A stretch of 64,000 nucleotides of DNA from Cryobacterium sp. BB307 (GCF_012274275.1 NZ_JAANZA010000001.1:930001-994000); one strand, 5' to 3'. Counted from the stretch's first letter, positions 33,563-43,716 are shown. The notes: generated from the letters alone by a model not told the origin. Made by a program: numbers and translations.

Positions 33563-34615
33563 GTGCCTGTGGTTCGACACGGGGGATTCGCGCGCGCCGC
33601 CGCGCTTTCGGGGATAGCGGCTCTCATCCTGACGGCTGCCGGATGCGCGGCGACGGCACCGGAGCCGGCACCGAGCCCGACCGTGCCGGTCTATGTCTCC
33701 ACCTACGAGACGCCCGCGCCCACCGAGCTCGCGCCGCTGCGCGGTACGACTGTGCCCGCCGGTTCTCTCGCGCACTCCGCCATTGCAGCGAAGGTTGACA
33801 ACCACTGGGATGCCCGCCCGCAGGTCGGGTTGGAGTCCACCGACATCGTCTACGAGGAACTTGTCGAGGGTGGCATCACCCGGTACGTGGCGATCTGGCA
33901 GTCGACCATTCCGGAACTTCTCGGCCCGGTGCGGTCCATCCGACCGATGGACCCCGACATCGCCGCCCCCTACGGCGGCATCATCGCCTACTCCGGTGGA
34001 CAGCAGCGTTTCGTGAACCTCATGCAGGCAACGCCCGTCTACAACGCCATCCATGGCATGGGTGACACCGCGAACACCTTCTTCCGGACCGACAGCAAGC
34101 GCGCGCCGCACAACGTTCTCGTCAAGGCGACCGAAGTCGTCGCCCAACATGCCGACATCCCTGCGCCCGCTCAGCAGTGGGCATACTCGCTCGACGCGGC
34201 GTCGTCATCCGCGGCGAAGGAGGGGGCGCCGGTCTCCGCCATCCACTACCGCTTCTCCAACATGTTCGACGGAAGCTGGACGTACGATCCGGATAGCCAG
34301 ACCTACCTGCGCATCCAGCAGGGCAGTGCGGACCTGGACTCCAGTGGCAACCAGTTGCGAGCGTCGAACGTCGTCGTGCTGCGCGTCGGCGTGGTCGACG
34401 ATCAGGGTGTGCCGAAGACGCTGCTGGAGGGCAGCGGGGAGGCTTGGATCTCCACCGGCGGCGGCACCATCCACGGCACCTGGTCGAAGGCATCACAGAC
34501 GGAGCCCCTGCAGTTCACGGATGACCGAGGCTTCGGCATCCGGCTCGGCGCAGGCAACACCTGGGTCGAACTGGTGCCGACCCGCGGCAGCGTCGAGTTC
34601 ACCGCAGCCGGCTGA
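33563..34615 (+). CDS. DUF3048 domain lipoprotein (YerB-like)
   Basis: 350 residues from GTG 33563 (GTG 33569 also possible). The lipoprotein signal has lipobox TAAGC near residue 28. The N-terminal DUF3048 domain holds [21 protein letters not shown] and [10 protein letters not shown]; the C-terminal DUF3048_C domain ends the protein. The family is exported and of unknown biochemical role, sometimes linked to cell-wall metabolism. The gene stops only six bases before the first CIRCE element of groEL. Confidence 0.87.
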   Translation: MPVVRHGGFARAAALSGIAALILTAAGCAATAPEPAPSPTVPVYVSTYETPAPTELAPLRGTTVPAGSLAHSAIAAKVDNHWDARPQVGLESTDIVYEELVEGGITRYVAIWQSTIPELLGPVRSIRPMDPDIAAPYGGIIAYSGGQQRFVNLMQATPVYNAIHGMGDTANTFFRTDSKRAPHNVLVKATEVVAQHADIPAPAQQWAYSLDAASSSAAKEGAPVSAIHYRFSNMFDGSWTYDPDSQTYLRIQQGSADLDSSGNQLRASNVVVLRVGVVDDQGVPKTLLEGSGEAWISTGGGTIHGTWSKASQTEPLQFTDDRGFGIRLGAGNTWVELVPTRGSVEFTAAG

Positions 34616-34621
34616 CCCTCG

Positions 34622-34648
34622 CTTGCACTCGCCCCCTTAGAGTGCCAG
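34622..34648 (+). promoter_or_regulatory. Upstream CIRCE-like element (HrcA site) overlapping the groEL promoter
   Basis: CTTGCACTC-N9-GAGTGCCAG: both half sites match the CIRCE halves (TTAGCACTC/GAGTGCTAA) at 7 of 9 positions with the exact 9-base spacing. TTGCAC (34623-34628) and CAGAAT (34646-34651), 17 bp apart, look like the -35 and -10 boxes, so HrcA here would cover the promoter. Confidence 0.7.
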
Positions 34649-34654
34649 AATCGT

Positions 34655-36348
<1,694 letters not shown>

Positions 36349-36367
36349 TCCGAACCTGCACGACACG

Positions 36368-36398
36368 AAGGGCGGCTCCCATCCGGGAGCCGCCCTTT
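36368..36398 (+). terminator. Intrinsic terminator of groEL
   Basis: A perfect 13-bp GC-rich stem (36368-36380 with 36385-36397) closes the ATCC loop, followed by a very short T run. It lies 20 bases after the groEL stop. Confidence 0.9.
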
Positions 36399-36420
36399 GG
36401 CGTTCCTCGGGGATCGCTAC

Positions 36421-36490
36421 GCGGGGACGGAACGTGAGACCGCCGCCCGTAGACGCCCACCACACCCGCGGCCTCACATTCCGTCCCCGC
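36421..36490. repeat. Long imperfect palindrome between groEL and the WXG100 gene
   Basis: Arms 36421-36443 and 36468-36490 (23 bp, 21 matching) enclose a 24-base loop. It is distinct from the groEL terminator and lies in a convergent intergenic gap (36399-36589) without genes. Confidence 0.65.
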
Positions 36491-36517
36491 TCCGCTGGCC
36501 TATGCGCCAGATTCTGA

Positions 36518-36577
36518 CGCGGGTGTTTCTTTCTCGCGCGAGTGTTGCAACACCCGCGCCTGGCAACAACACCCGCG
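36518..36577. repeat. Palindromic cluster CGCGGGTGTT/AACACCCGCG
   Basis: CGCGGGTGTT (36518-36527) pairs perfectly with 36549-36558; a second copy of AACACCCGCG is at 36568-36577, and GTGTTGCAACAC (36542-36553) is a perfect palindrome. The alternatives could form mutually exclusive hairpins. Confidence 0.55.
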
Positions 36578-36589
36578 CGATGCGCGCGC

Positions 36590-36880
36590 CTAGCGCCCGA
36601 AGAGGCGCGCGTTCGCCTGCTCGAGCTCGGCGTACTGGGTGCCGGCGTGGGTGAGCGCCTGGTTCATCGCCCGCAGCGAGTCCTCCATGTGCTGCGCCTG
36701 TGCACGCCACTCGGCGGCGAGAGCCTGGAACGCACTCGCCGCCGGTCCCTGCCACACGGTGGTCAGGTCGGTGAGCTGACCGTGCAGGCCGCTCAACTCC
36801 GCCCGGAGGCGTTCGATCGCGCCGTTCGTCGCCCCGGCACGCGCCAGTACCGCTTCACTGTCGACCTGGAACCGGGTCAT
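36590..36880 (-). CDS. WXG100-family (ESAT-6-like) protein
   Basis: 96 residues from ATG 36880 (MTRFQVDSEAVL). It is a two-helix hairpin with the WQG turn at the centre (TTVWQGPAASAFQALAAEW) and the length of WXG100 type VII secretion substrates. No partner protein, EccC ATPase or other ESX gene is near. It may be secreted by a remote type VII system or have a housekeeping role. The last residues contain ARLFGR. Upstream purines (GGAGGGAGC) precede the start. Confidence 0.82.
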   Translation of the reverse strand: MTRFQVDSEAVLARAGATNGAIERLRAELSGLHGQLTDLTTVWQGPAASAFQALAAEWRAQAQHMEDSLRAMNQALTHAGTQYAELEQANARLFGR

Positions 36881-36963
36881 CGCTGCTCCCTCCGCCGGGG
36901 CGGTTCCCCGGTTTCGCAGCACAGGCTAGGCAGGCATCCGGATGGCCGCCCGACGTGACGATG

Positions 36964-38625
36964 TCAGTCCGCGGCGGGCTCCGGCGCCTGGGGCGTGGGG
37001 AGGAGCGGAAGCGAGACGCGGAATGTCGCACCACCGCCGGGGGTGTCGAGCACCTCGACGGTTCCCTTGTGAGCGGCGACGATGCCGGCCACGATGGCCA
37101 GGCCAAGACCGGTGCCGCCGGTCTCGCGCGCGCGCGACGTGTCGGCGCGCCAGAACCGCTGGAAGATCTTCTCCCGGATCTGCGGGGCGATGCCCTCACC
37201 ATGGTCGACGACCGCGAGCGTTCCCATGCTCCGGTCCTCGTCCACGCCGATCACCAGTTCAATCGGGCTGCCGGCGGGGGTGAACCGCATCGCGTTGCCC
37301 ATCAGGTTGGTGATCACCTGGCGGATCTTGTTCTCGGCGGCGTTCACCACCGCCGGTCTGGCACCCTCTGTGGACTGCCGGATCGACGCGACCGGGATGC
37401 GCTGCTCGACCTGCGGAGCACCGCCCTTTCGCCGCGACCGCAGCTTGGCCAAGGTGGCTCCCGCGAACGCGATCGGGCCGGTCGGGTTGCTCGTGACCCG
37501 TTTAGGTCCCCGCGCGGAGGTCGCAGCCACGAGTTCCTGCAGCGACGACGACTCGACCGGGGCGGGGGACTGGACGATAACGGAGACGGTGCGGGTGGGG
37601 TCGAAAGCCATCGCGTCAAGCGCGGCGTCGTTCGCGAGGGGCACCAGGTCGACCGGTGCGAGCTGAAGCGGTTTCGCCTCATCGATGCGGGCCAGTTCGA
37701 GGAGGTCCTCGACCAGCTCGCCCATCCGGATCGCTTCCTTCTCGATGCGCTCCATCGCCTGCGCGACGTCCTCCGGGGTGCCGAGCGCGCCCATCCGGTA
37801 CAGCTCGGCGTAGCCGCGCACCGAGACGAGGGGAGTGCGCAATTCGTGGCTTGCGTCACCGACGAAGCGACGCATCTGCTCGATGGTGCGGGCCCGGTCG
37901 GCGAACGCCCGGTCGATCCGGTTGAGCATGGTGTTCAGCGACCGGTTGAGGCGCCCCACCTCGGTGTTCGGGGTCGCGCCAGGCAGGCGCTGGCTGAAGT
38001 CGCCATCGGCGATGGCTGCGGCCGTTGCCTCGACCTCGCGCAGCGGCGCGAAGGTGGAGGTGACCAGCAGCCGCGTGAGGGCGGCGCCGAGCACGATGAC
38101 GCTCAGCCCGAAGCCGAGGAAGACGGCGGCGTACTGCGCGATGATCCCGTTGGTGTCGGCCAGGTTCAAGCCGACCGCGAGGGTGACCGTAGACCCGTTC
38201 GGGGCGACGTACGGCACCGCGACAACTCGCCACTGCTGGGTGTGCGCGGTGTCCCACAGCGTGATCGGGTTGCCCTTCTGCTCGCCGACGATCGGTTCGG
38301 TGAGCACACCGACGTTCGGCTGCGCCTGGTTGTCGGCCCGGTTGTTGCAGATGGTGTCGCCATCGGCATCCAGCATCGCGACGAAGTAGCTAGCAGGACC
38401 GGTGGTCCGCTCACACGTGGCGTCGACCCCGATCGCGATCGAACTGAGGTCGAGCGCGAAGGTGGCGACCTTGCGGTCCGCCTCGCTCATCAGGTAGTTG
38501 CGCAGCACGGTCATCGTGCCGACACCGGCGACAAGCAAGCCAAGGGTCACCAGGAGTACGGTCACTCCGGTGATCTTGGTGCGCAGGGAAACGCGGTTCC
38601 ACCACTGCGAGAGGCGCTCGTGCAT
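36964..38625 (-). CDS. Two-component sensor histidine kinase
   Basis: 553 residues: a membrane helix (about 18-40), an extracytoplasmic sensor (to about 165), a second helix, a HAMP domain (about 195-250), a HisKA domain with FVGDASHELRTPLVSVRGYAE, and a HATPase domain with NLMGNAMRFTPAG, VVDHGEGI and GTGLGLAIV. An insertion of about 70 residues, rich in Arg and Ser, separates the first ATPase strand from the N-box. It pairs with the response regulator directly upstream (37-bp gap), in the style of MprB/TrcS systems. Confidence 0.92.
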   Translation of the reverse strand: MHERLSQWWNRVSLRTKITGVTVLLVTLGLLVAGVGTMTVLRNYLMSEADRKVATFALDLSSIAIGVDATCERTTGPASYFVAMLDADGDTICNNRADNQAQPNVGVLTEPIVGEQKGNPITLWDTAHTQQWRVVAVPYVAPNGSTVTLAVGLNLADTNGIIAQYAAVFLGFGLSVIVLGAALTRLLVTSTFAPLREVEATAAAIADGDFSQRLPGATPNTEVGRLNRSLNTMLNRIDRAFADRARTIEQMRRFVGDASHELRTPLVSVRGYAELYRMGALGTPEDVAQAMERIEKEAIRMGELVEDLLELARIDEAKPLQLAPVDLVPLANDAALDAMAFDPTRTVSVIVQSPAPVESSSLQELVAATSARGPKRVTSNPTGPIAFAGATLAKLRSRRKGGAPQVEQRIPVASIRQSTEGARPAVVNAAENKIRQVITNLMGNAMRFTPAGSPIELVIGVDEDRSMGTLAVVDHGEGIAPQIREKIFQRFWRADTSRARETGGTGLGLAIVAGIVAAHKGTVEVLDTPGGGATFRVSLPLLPTPQAPEPAAD

Positions 38626-38662
38626 CAGGGTTCAGGCTAGTCGCCTCGGCTGAGGCGGACGC

Positions 38663-39355
38663 TCAGACTTTCGCGGCCTTGAGCATGTAGCCGAATCCGC
38701 GCTTGGTCTGGATGACCGGCTCCTCGGTGTACTGGTCCAGCTTGCGACGCAGGTAGGAGATGTAGGACTCGACGATGCCGGCGTCCCCGTTGAAGTCGTA
38801 CTCCCACACGTGGTCGAGGATCTGCGCCTTGCTGAGCACCCTGTTCGGGTTCAGCATCAGGTAGCGGAGCAGCTTGAACTCGGTGGGGCTGAGCTCGACA
38901 GGGGTGCTGCCGATGGTCACCTCGTGGGTGTCCTGGTCCATGGTGAGGTCGCCCGCGCGGATGATCGCATCCTCCTCGTCCTGCATGGTGCGGCGCAGGA
39001 TGGCCTTGATGCGCGCCACGATCTCGTCGAGGCTGAACGGCTTTGTGACGTAATCGTCGCCGCCGACGGTGAGACCGGTGATCTTGTCTTCTGTGTCGTC
39101 CTTGGCGGTGAGGAAGAGAATGGGGGAGGTATAGCCGGATGACCGCAGCCGCTTGGTCACGCCGAAGCCGTTCATGTCGGGCAGCATGACGTCGAGGATG
39201 ATCAGGTCGGGCTCTTCCTCGAGCACCGCGGAGATCGCCTGGGCGCCGTTGCCGACGGCACGGACGGCGAAGCCGGCGAAGCGCAGGCTGGTGGTCAGCA
39301 GGTCCCGGATGTTGGGCTCGTCGTCGACAATGAGAATCTTGGGTCCGTCGCTCAT
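38663..39355 (-). CDS. OmpR/PhoB-family response regulator
   Basis: 230 residues from ATG 39355 (MSDGPKILIVDDEPNIR). The receiver has the acidic pair in VDDEPN, the phospho-acceptor Asp in DLIILDVMLPDMNG and the lysine of TKPFSLDE. The C-terminal winged helix has LSPTEFKLLRYLMLNPNRVLSKAQILDHVW. First gene of the two-component operon, cotranscribed with the histidine kinase. The signal is unknown. Confidence 0.94.
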   Translation of the reverse strand: MSDGPKILIVDDEPNIRDLLTTSLRFAGFAVRAVGNGAQAISAVLEEEPDLIILDVMLPDMNGFGVTKRLRSSGYTSPILFLTAKDDTEDKITGLTVGGDDYVTKPFSLDEIVARIKAILRRTMQDEEDAIIRAGDLTMDQDTHEVTIGSTPVELSPTEFKLLRYLMLNPNRVLSKAQILDHVWEYDFNGDAGIVESYISYLRRKLDQYTEEPVIQTKRGFGYMLKAAKV

Positions 39356-39425
39356 GCCGCCAGTATCTGCGTGTTGTCTGAGTACTTCCTGAATGCTTGG
39401 TGGTCGTGTTGCGAGCAGTGCTCGA

Positions 39426-40091
39426 TCACTGGCTGGGAGCGATCCGTACGCAGCAGTGCCCCTCTGGGACCACGAATTCGATGCGATCGGCGTCATCGCC
39501 AGCACCCCGCGCGACGCCCCGCAGGTACTCCCGGTTGGCGTGGCAGATCACGTCCGCGTGGCGCGACGCGAGCCGGTGGAACGGGCAGTTCGCGAGCACC
39601 AGGCCGCCCTCCTCGTCTTCACACGGCTCGTAACCGCTTGCGCTCAGGGCGGTGGGCAGGCTGCCGGCTTCCGCGCCGTGCTCGATGCCCTTGGCGGTCG
39701 CGACCCGGCTGACCACGTCCCGGACCGGGTCGCCCGTCGCATCCGCCTCGCCGACCGCGGCGGCAAGCAGCTCGCCTGCCAGCTCATAATTGCGCGGCGG
39801 GATGGAGACGGTGAACTCGTCTCTCGCCAGTCGGTACAGCTTCGACGGGCGTCCGGACCCCGGGCCGTCCTTGCCGCTGAGCTTGCGGAACTCGGTCGCG
39901 AGCAGCCCTTCGCTGACGAGGCGCTCGAGATGGAAGGCCGCGGTGGCGCGGGGGATGCCCATGGCCTCGGCGGCCTGGTCGCGCGTCATCGGTTCGTCGT
40001 TCGCGCTGATCAGCTGGTACAGCGCGCGGCGTTGGGGGTCGTTGACCGCTGCAATGGCCGAGATCGGGTTCGGCAGTTCTCGCATGCTCAT
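39426..40091 (-). CDS. Winged-helix regulator with C-terminal cysteines, SufR-like
   Basis: 221 residues. The N-terminal winged helix (about 10-75; MTRDQAAEAMGIPRATAAFHLERLVSEGLL) is followed by a ligand domain whose C-terminal half has Cys in YEPCEDEEG, NCPFHRLASRHADVICHANREYL and GHCCVRI. This spacing resembles SufR-type proteins that bind an Fe-S cluster. A second ATG at 40085 stands exactly six bases after a TAGGAT box, so a leaderless transcript starting there is possible. It is divergent from folE (60 bp) and probably controls that operon in response to iron-sulfur or redox status. Confidence 0.83.
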   Translation of the reverse strand: MSMRELPNPISAIAAVNDPQRRALYQLISANDEPMTRDQAAEAMGIPRATAAFHLERLVSEGLLATEFRKLSGKDGPGSGRPSKLYRLARDEFTVSIPPRNYELAGELLAAAVGEADATGDPVRDVVSRVATAKGIEHGAEAGSLPTALSASGYEPCEDEEGGLVLANCPFHRLASRHADVICHANREYLRGVARGAGDDADRIEFVVPEGHCCVRIAPSQ

Positions 40092-40115
40092 ATCCTAGCT
40101 TTAAAACAACATATC

Positions 40116-40144
40116 TTGACAAAAGAAATTTCCCGACCTAGTGT
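40116..40144 (+). promoter_or_regulatory. Promoter of the folE operon, probably leaderless
   Basis: TTGACA (40116-40121), 17-bp spacer, TAGTGT (40139-40144); the folE ATG begins eight bases after the -10 box and has no ribosome-binding site. The opposite-strand TAGGAT (40097-40092) places a divergent promoter over the same 50 bp. Confidence 0.65.
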
Positions 40145-40151
40145 CGCTGCC

Positions 40152-40790
40152 ATGACCCAGGCGCTGGAGTTCACTGAAGAATCCGCCGAGCGGATGCCAT
40201 CCGCCCAGCATCATCCGGTCGCGACGCTCCACGCCGTGGATACCGAGGACACGCAAGCCAAGGCCGAAATCGCCGTCACCGAACTGCTGCGAGCGCTTGG
40301 GCGAGATGTGGACAGCGAGAACCTGGTCGGCACCCCGCGTCGGGTCGCGGCGGCGTTCATCGAACTGCTGACCCCGGTGGAGTTCTCGCCGACCACGTTC
40401 CCCAATGACGAGGGCTACAACGAACTCGTGCTCGTGCGAGACATCCCATTCCACTCGCTGTGCGAGCACCACCTCCTTCCATTCCGCGGCATCGCCCACG
40501 TCGGCTACCTGCCCGGCGACCGGCTCATCGGGCTCTCCAAGCTCGCCCGCGCAGTCGAGTACTTCGCCCGCGACCTGCAGGTGCAGGAGCGGCTGACCAG
40601 GCAGGTCGCCGACTGGCTCGATGTGACCCTCACCCCGCGCGGCGTCGGGGTTGTCATCGAGGCCGAGCACCTCTGCATGAGCATGCGCGGCGTGCAGTCC
40701 GCCGGGGCGCGCACCACGACATCGGCCTTCCTCGGCGACCTGAACGACACCGACCAGCAACGCCGATTCCGGATGGGCACAGCCGACTGA
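40152..40790 (+). CDS. folE: GTP cyclohydrolase I, FolE
   Basis: 212 residues from ATG 40152; the frame is open far upstream but only this start matches the family. Zinc and catalytic residues are intact: the Cys and His pair of SLCEHHLLPF near residue 103, and the second Cys of AEHLCMSMRGVQ near residue 174; TTTSAFLG closes the active site. It converts GTP to 7,8-dihydroneopterin triphosphate. It heads an operon with an FAD oxidoreductase, a FolP homologue and a RibD-type reductase but without FolB or FolK, suggesting a second pterin route. Confidence 0.93.
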   Translation: MTQALEFTEESAERMPSAQHHPVATLHAVDTEDTQAKAEIAVTELLRALGRDVDSENLVGTPRRVAAAFIELLTPVEFSPTTFPNDEGYNELVLVRDIPFHSLCEHHLLPFRGIAHVGYLPGDRLIGLSKLARAVEYFARDLQVQERLTRQVADWLDVTLTPRGVGVVIEAEHLCMSMRGVQSAGARTTTSAFLGDLNDTDQQRRFRMGTAD

Positions 40791-40837
40791 GAAGGCGGCA
40801 TCCTTAGCCGGCACCGGGCCAGATTGAAGGAGCGAAA

Positions 40838-42091
40838 ATGGACGACCAGGAGTTTGTGATCATCGGGGGCGGGCTTGCCGGCGCATCGGCCGCCGAGGAG
40901 CTGCGGGAGAAGGGGTTCGCCGGGAAGGTCACCATCGTCGCGGCCGAGACGCACGTTCCGTACATCCGTCCGCCGCTGTCGAAGGGTTACCTCGCGGGAT
41001 CGGAGGGGCTGGATGCCGCCTACGTGCACCCCGCCGACTGGTACGGCGAGCACGACATCGACCTGATGCAGGGCCGGTCGGCGCAGAAGCTCGACCTCGC
41101 CGAGAAGCGGGTCCTGCTCGACGACGGATCGCTGCTGCCCTACGACAAGCTGCTGCTCGCGACGGGGGCGTCACCGCGGCGCCTGCCAATCGACGGAGGG
41201 CAGCTCGACGGCGTGCACTACCTGCGCACCATCGAAGACTCGCAGTCCCTGCACGAGGCACTGGGGGACGGCGGCCGCCGACTGGTGCTGATCGGCTCCG
41301 GCTGGATCGGGATGGAGGTCGGCGCGAGCGCACGCACCCTCGGCAACGAGGTGACCATCCTCGAGCGTGACCCGATCCCGCTTGCCAACGCGATCGGCGA
41401 CGAGCTGGGCTCCATGTTCGCCGAGTTCCACCGCGAGAAGGGCGTCGTGCTGCGCCCGAGCGTCGTGGTGAAGCGCATCGTCGGCGACGGACGGGTGTCC
41501 GGTGTGGAACTCGAAGACGGTGAGGTGGTGCCGGCTGACCTGGTGCTGATCGGTGTCGGTGCGATTCCGAACACGACGCTGGCCGAGGCAGCTGGCCTTG
41601 TGATCGACAACGGCGTCGCTACCGACGCTGCGCTGCGCACGAGCGACCCGAATGTGTTCGCCGCCGGCGACGTCGCGAACGCGTTCCACCCGCGTGTGGA
41701 GCAGCGGCTGCGCAACGAGCACTGGGCCAACGCCCTGAATCAGGGTCCGGCGGCCGCGCGCTCCATGCTCGGCGAGCCGACGGTGTTCGACGAGATCCCG
41801 TACTTCTACACCGACCAGTTCGACCTCGGAATGGAGTACTCCGGGTTCGGGTCGCTCACCAAGGACGCGACGATCGTCTACCGCGGGGACCGCGAGAGCC
41901 GCGAGTTCATCGCGTTCTGGGTCGCTGACGGGAAGGTCGTGGCAGGCATGAATGTCAACGTGTGGGACGTCAACGACCAGGTGCAGCGACTCATCCGCAG
42001 CCAGCGGGTGGTAGACCTCGACGCGCTGGCCGATGAGTCGGTCCCCCTCGACGCGCTCGCCCAGGACTCGGTCCCGGTCGAGGAGCGGTAG
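40838..42091 (+). CDS. FAD-dependent NAD(P) oxidoreductase (ferredoxin/rubredoxin reductase-like)
   Basis: 417 residues. The FAD Rossmann motif VIIGGGLAGASAAEELRE is at the N-terminus, the NAD motif VLIGSGWIGMEVGASA near residue 150 and the second FAD block DPNVFAAGDVAN near residue 272. The active-site PYIRPPLSKGYL is typical of the phthalate-dioxygenase-reductase and AIF-like group, which passes electrons from NAD(P)H to ferredoxins. GAAGGAGCG precedes the ATG. Within a pterin operon it could keep a reduced pterin or partner ferredoxin reduced. Its stop overlaps the folP-like start. Confidence 0.9.
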   Translation: MDDQEFVIIGGGLAGASAAEELREKGFAGKVTIVAAETHVPYIRPPLSKGYLAGSEGLDAAYVHPADWYGEHDIDLMQGRSAQKLDLAEKRVLLDDGSLLPYDKLLLATGASPRRLPIDGGQLDGVHYLRTIEDSQSLHEALGDGGRRLVLIGSGWIGMEVGASARTLGNEVTILERDPIPLANAIGDELGSMFAEFHREKGVVLRPSVVVKRIVGDGRVSGVELEDGEVVPADLVLIGVGAIPNTTLAEAAGLVIDNGVATDAALRTSDPNVFAAGDVANAFHPRVEQRLRNEHWANALNQGPAAARSMLGEPTVFDEIPYFYTDQFDLGMEYSGFGSLTKDATIVYRGDRESREFIAFWVADGKVVAGMNVNVWDVNDQVQRLIRSQRVVDLDALADESVPLDALAQDSVPVEER

Positions 42092-42966
42092 TGGCCCAGA
42101 CGCTCGAACTGCGCAGGCGCATCGGCGCTCGCGACTTCGATTTCTCCCGGCAGGTCGCGGTGATGGCGGTCATCAACCGCACACCGGACTCGTTCCATGA
42201 CAAGGGCGCGACGTTCGCGCTCGAGGCCGCGGTGGATGCCGCCCTGCGCGCGGCGTCGGATGGCGCGGATTGGGTCGACATCGGCGGGGTGCCGTTCGGA
42301 CGTGGCCCGGTCGTGACGCTGGAGGACGAACTCGACCGGGTCATCCCCGTCATTGAGGCTGTGACCAGGGCGACCGACGCGGTCGTCTCGGTCGACACCT
42401 TCAACGCGCGCGTCGCCCGGGCAGCCATCGCCGCCGGCGCTGCGGTGATCAACGACTCCAGCGGACTGTACGACCCCGAGATGGCAGCCACCGTCGCGGA
42501 CTCCGATGCGACCATTGTGCTCACCCATTCGCTGCATCCGCCCCGCGCCGAACCGCCCCGACCGGAGTACGACGATGTCGTCCTGGATGTGATCGGCTTT
42601 CTGCAAGACCGGATCGAGCGGGCACTGGATGCCGGCATCCCGCCCGAGCGGATCGTGATCGACCCTGGCCACGACCTCAACAAGAACACGCTCCACACTC
42701 TCGAGGTCACCAGACGGCTGGGTGAGGTCGTCGCTCTCGGCTATCCGGTGCTGGCCGCGGTCTCGAACAAGGACTTCGTCGGCGAGGCCATCAACCGGGA
42801 GCAGGGCGAGCGGCTCGCCGGCACCCTGGCCGCGGCGGTCTTCTGCGTCATGGAGGGTGCTCGCATCCTGCGCATGCATGATGTGCGTGCGGCGGTCGAC
42901 GCGGTGCGGATGACCGAAGCGATTCTCGGCTGGCGCGAGCCGGCCTTCACGAGGCACAACATCTGA
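42091..42966 (+). CDS. Dihydropteroate synthase homologue, FolP2-like and divergent
   Basis: 291 residues from GTG 42091 (TAGTG overlap with the oxidoreductase). It has the pterin-binding TIM-barrel signature: AVINRTPDSFHDKG near residue 28, DTFNA near residue 108, INDSSGLYD near residue 127, DPGHDLNKNTLH near residue 194 and SNKDFVG near residue 228. The canonical DxGGESTRPG loop that binds p-aminobenzoate is DIGGVPFGRG, and the terminal RxHD is RMHDV. The NRTPDSF variant is that of actinobacterial FolP2 proteins, for which normal synthase activity is doubtful. It may use a different acceptor. Confidence 0.85.
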   Translation: MAQTLELRRRIGARDFDFSRQVAVMAVINRTPDSFHDKGATFALEAAVDAALRAASDGADWVDIGGVPFGRGPVVTLEDELDRVIPVIEAVTRATDAVVSVDTFNARVARAAIAAGAAVINDSSGLYDPEMAATVADSDATIVLTHSLHPPRAEPPRPEYDDVVLDVIGFLQDRIERALDAGIPPERIVIDPGHDLNKNTLHTLEVTRRLGEVVALGYPVLAAVSNKDFVGEAINREQGERLAGTLAAAVFCVMEGARILRMHDVRAAVDAVRMTEAILGWREPAFTRHNI

Positions 42967-42972
42967 GGTGAC

Positions 42973-43716
42973 GTGAGCGACATCCACTCGGTCGAGTTCG
43001 GCGAGACGCTGGACGACGCCGCGTTGATCGCAGAGCTCGTGACGGATGAACCGCTGCTCAGGATGAACTTCGTCAGCAGCGTCGACGGTGCCGCCACCCA
43101 TCGCGGTCAGTCCGGCGGTCTCTCCGGTGAGGCGGACAAGCGGCTGTTCCAGCTGCTGCGCCGAGTGTGCGACGTCGTGCTCGTGGGGGCGGGCACGGTG
43201 CGCATCGAGGGCTACGAGGCGATGCGGGTGAGCGCGGAGTCCGTCCGCTGGCGGCACGCGGCCGGACTGCCCGAGCATCCCGTGTTCGCCATCGTGTCCG
43301 GTTCGCTCGACCTCGACCCCGCATCCAGGATCTTCACGGATGCCCCGGTGCGGCCGATCGTCATCACTACTGAGCGCGCTCCCGCCGGCGAACGCGCCAG
43401 GTTCGACGCGCTCGCCGATGTCATCGTCTGCGGCCAGGAGCTGGTCGATGTCGACGCCATGCTCGGCGAACTGCGCAGACGGGGGCTCGCGCACATCCTG
43501 TGTGAGGGCGGGCCGACACTGTTCGGCACCCTCCTGGCCGCCGACGCGGTCGACGAATTGTGCATCACCATCAGCGCCATACTGGAGTCCGGTTCGGCGC
43601 GGCGAATCGCGAACGGGACGCTCCCGGATGCGCGAGGGCTGACCCTGAAGCGGGCGCTCGCATCCGGTTCCACCCTGCTCTTGCGCTACGGTCGCGAAAA
43701 AACTGAAGACCGCTAG
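42973..43716 (+). CDS. RibD C-terminal domain (pyrimidine/dihydrofolate-type) reductase
   Basis: 247 residues from GTG 42973. The dihydrofolate-reductase-like fold of RibD_C has RMNFVSSVDGAAT near residue 28, VLVGAGTVRIEGY near residue 70 and the NADPH-binding ILCEGGPTLFGTLLAA near residue 176. There is no deaminase domain, so it is not a complete riboflavin enzyme. Stand-alone homologues in mycobacteria can act as dihydrofolate reductases. As the last gene of the folE operon it is the probable NADPH-dependent pterin or folate reductase of this pathway. Confidence 0.86.
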   Translation: MSDIHSVEFGETLDDAALIAELVTDEPLLRMNFVSSVDGAATHRGQSGGLSGEADKRLFQLLRRVCDVVLVGAGTVRIEGYEAMRVSAESVRWRHAAGLPEHPVFAIVSGSLDLDPASRIFTDAPVRPIVITTERAPAGERARFDALADVIVCGQELVDVDAMLGELRRRGLAHILCEGGPTLFGTLLAADAVDELCITISAILESGSARRIANGTLPDARGLTLKRALASGSTLLLRYGREKTEDR

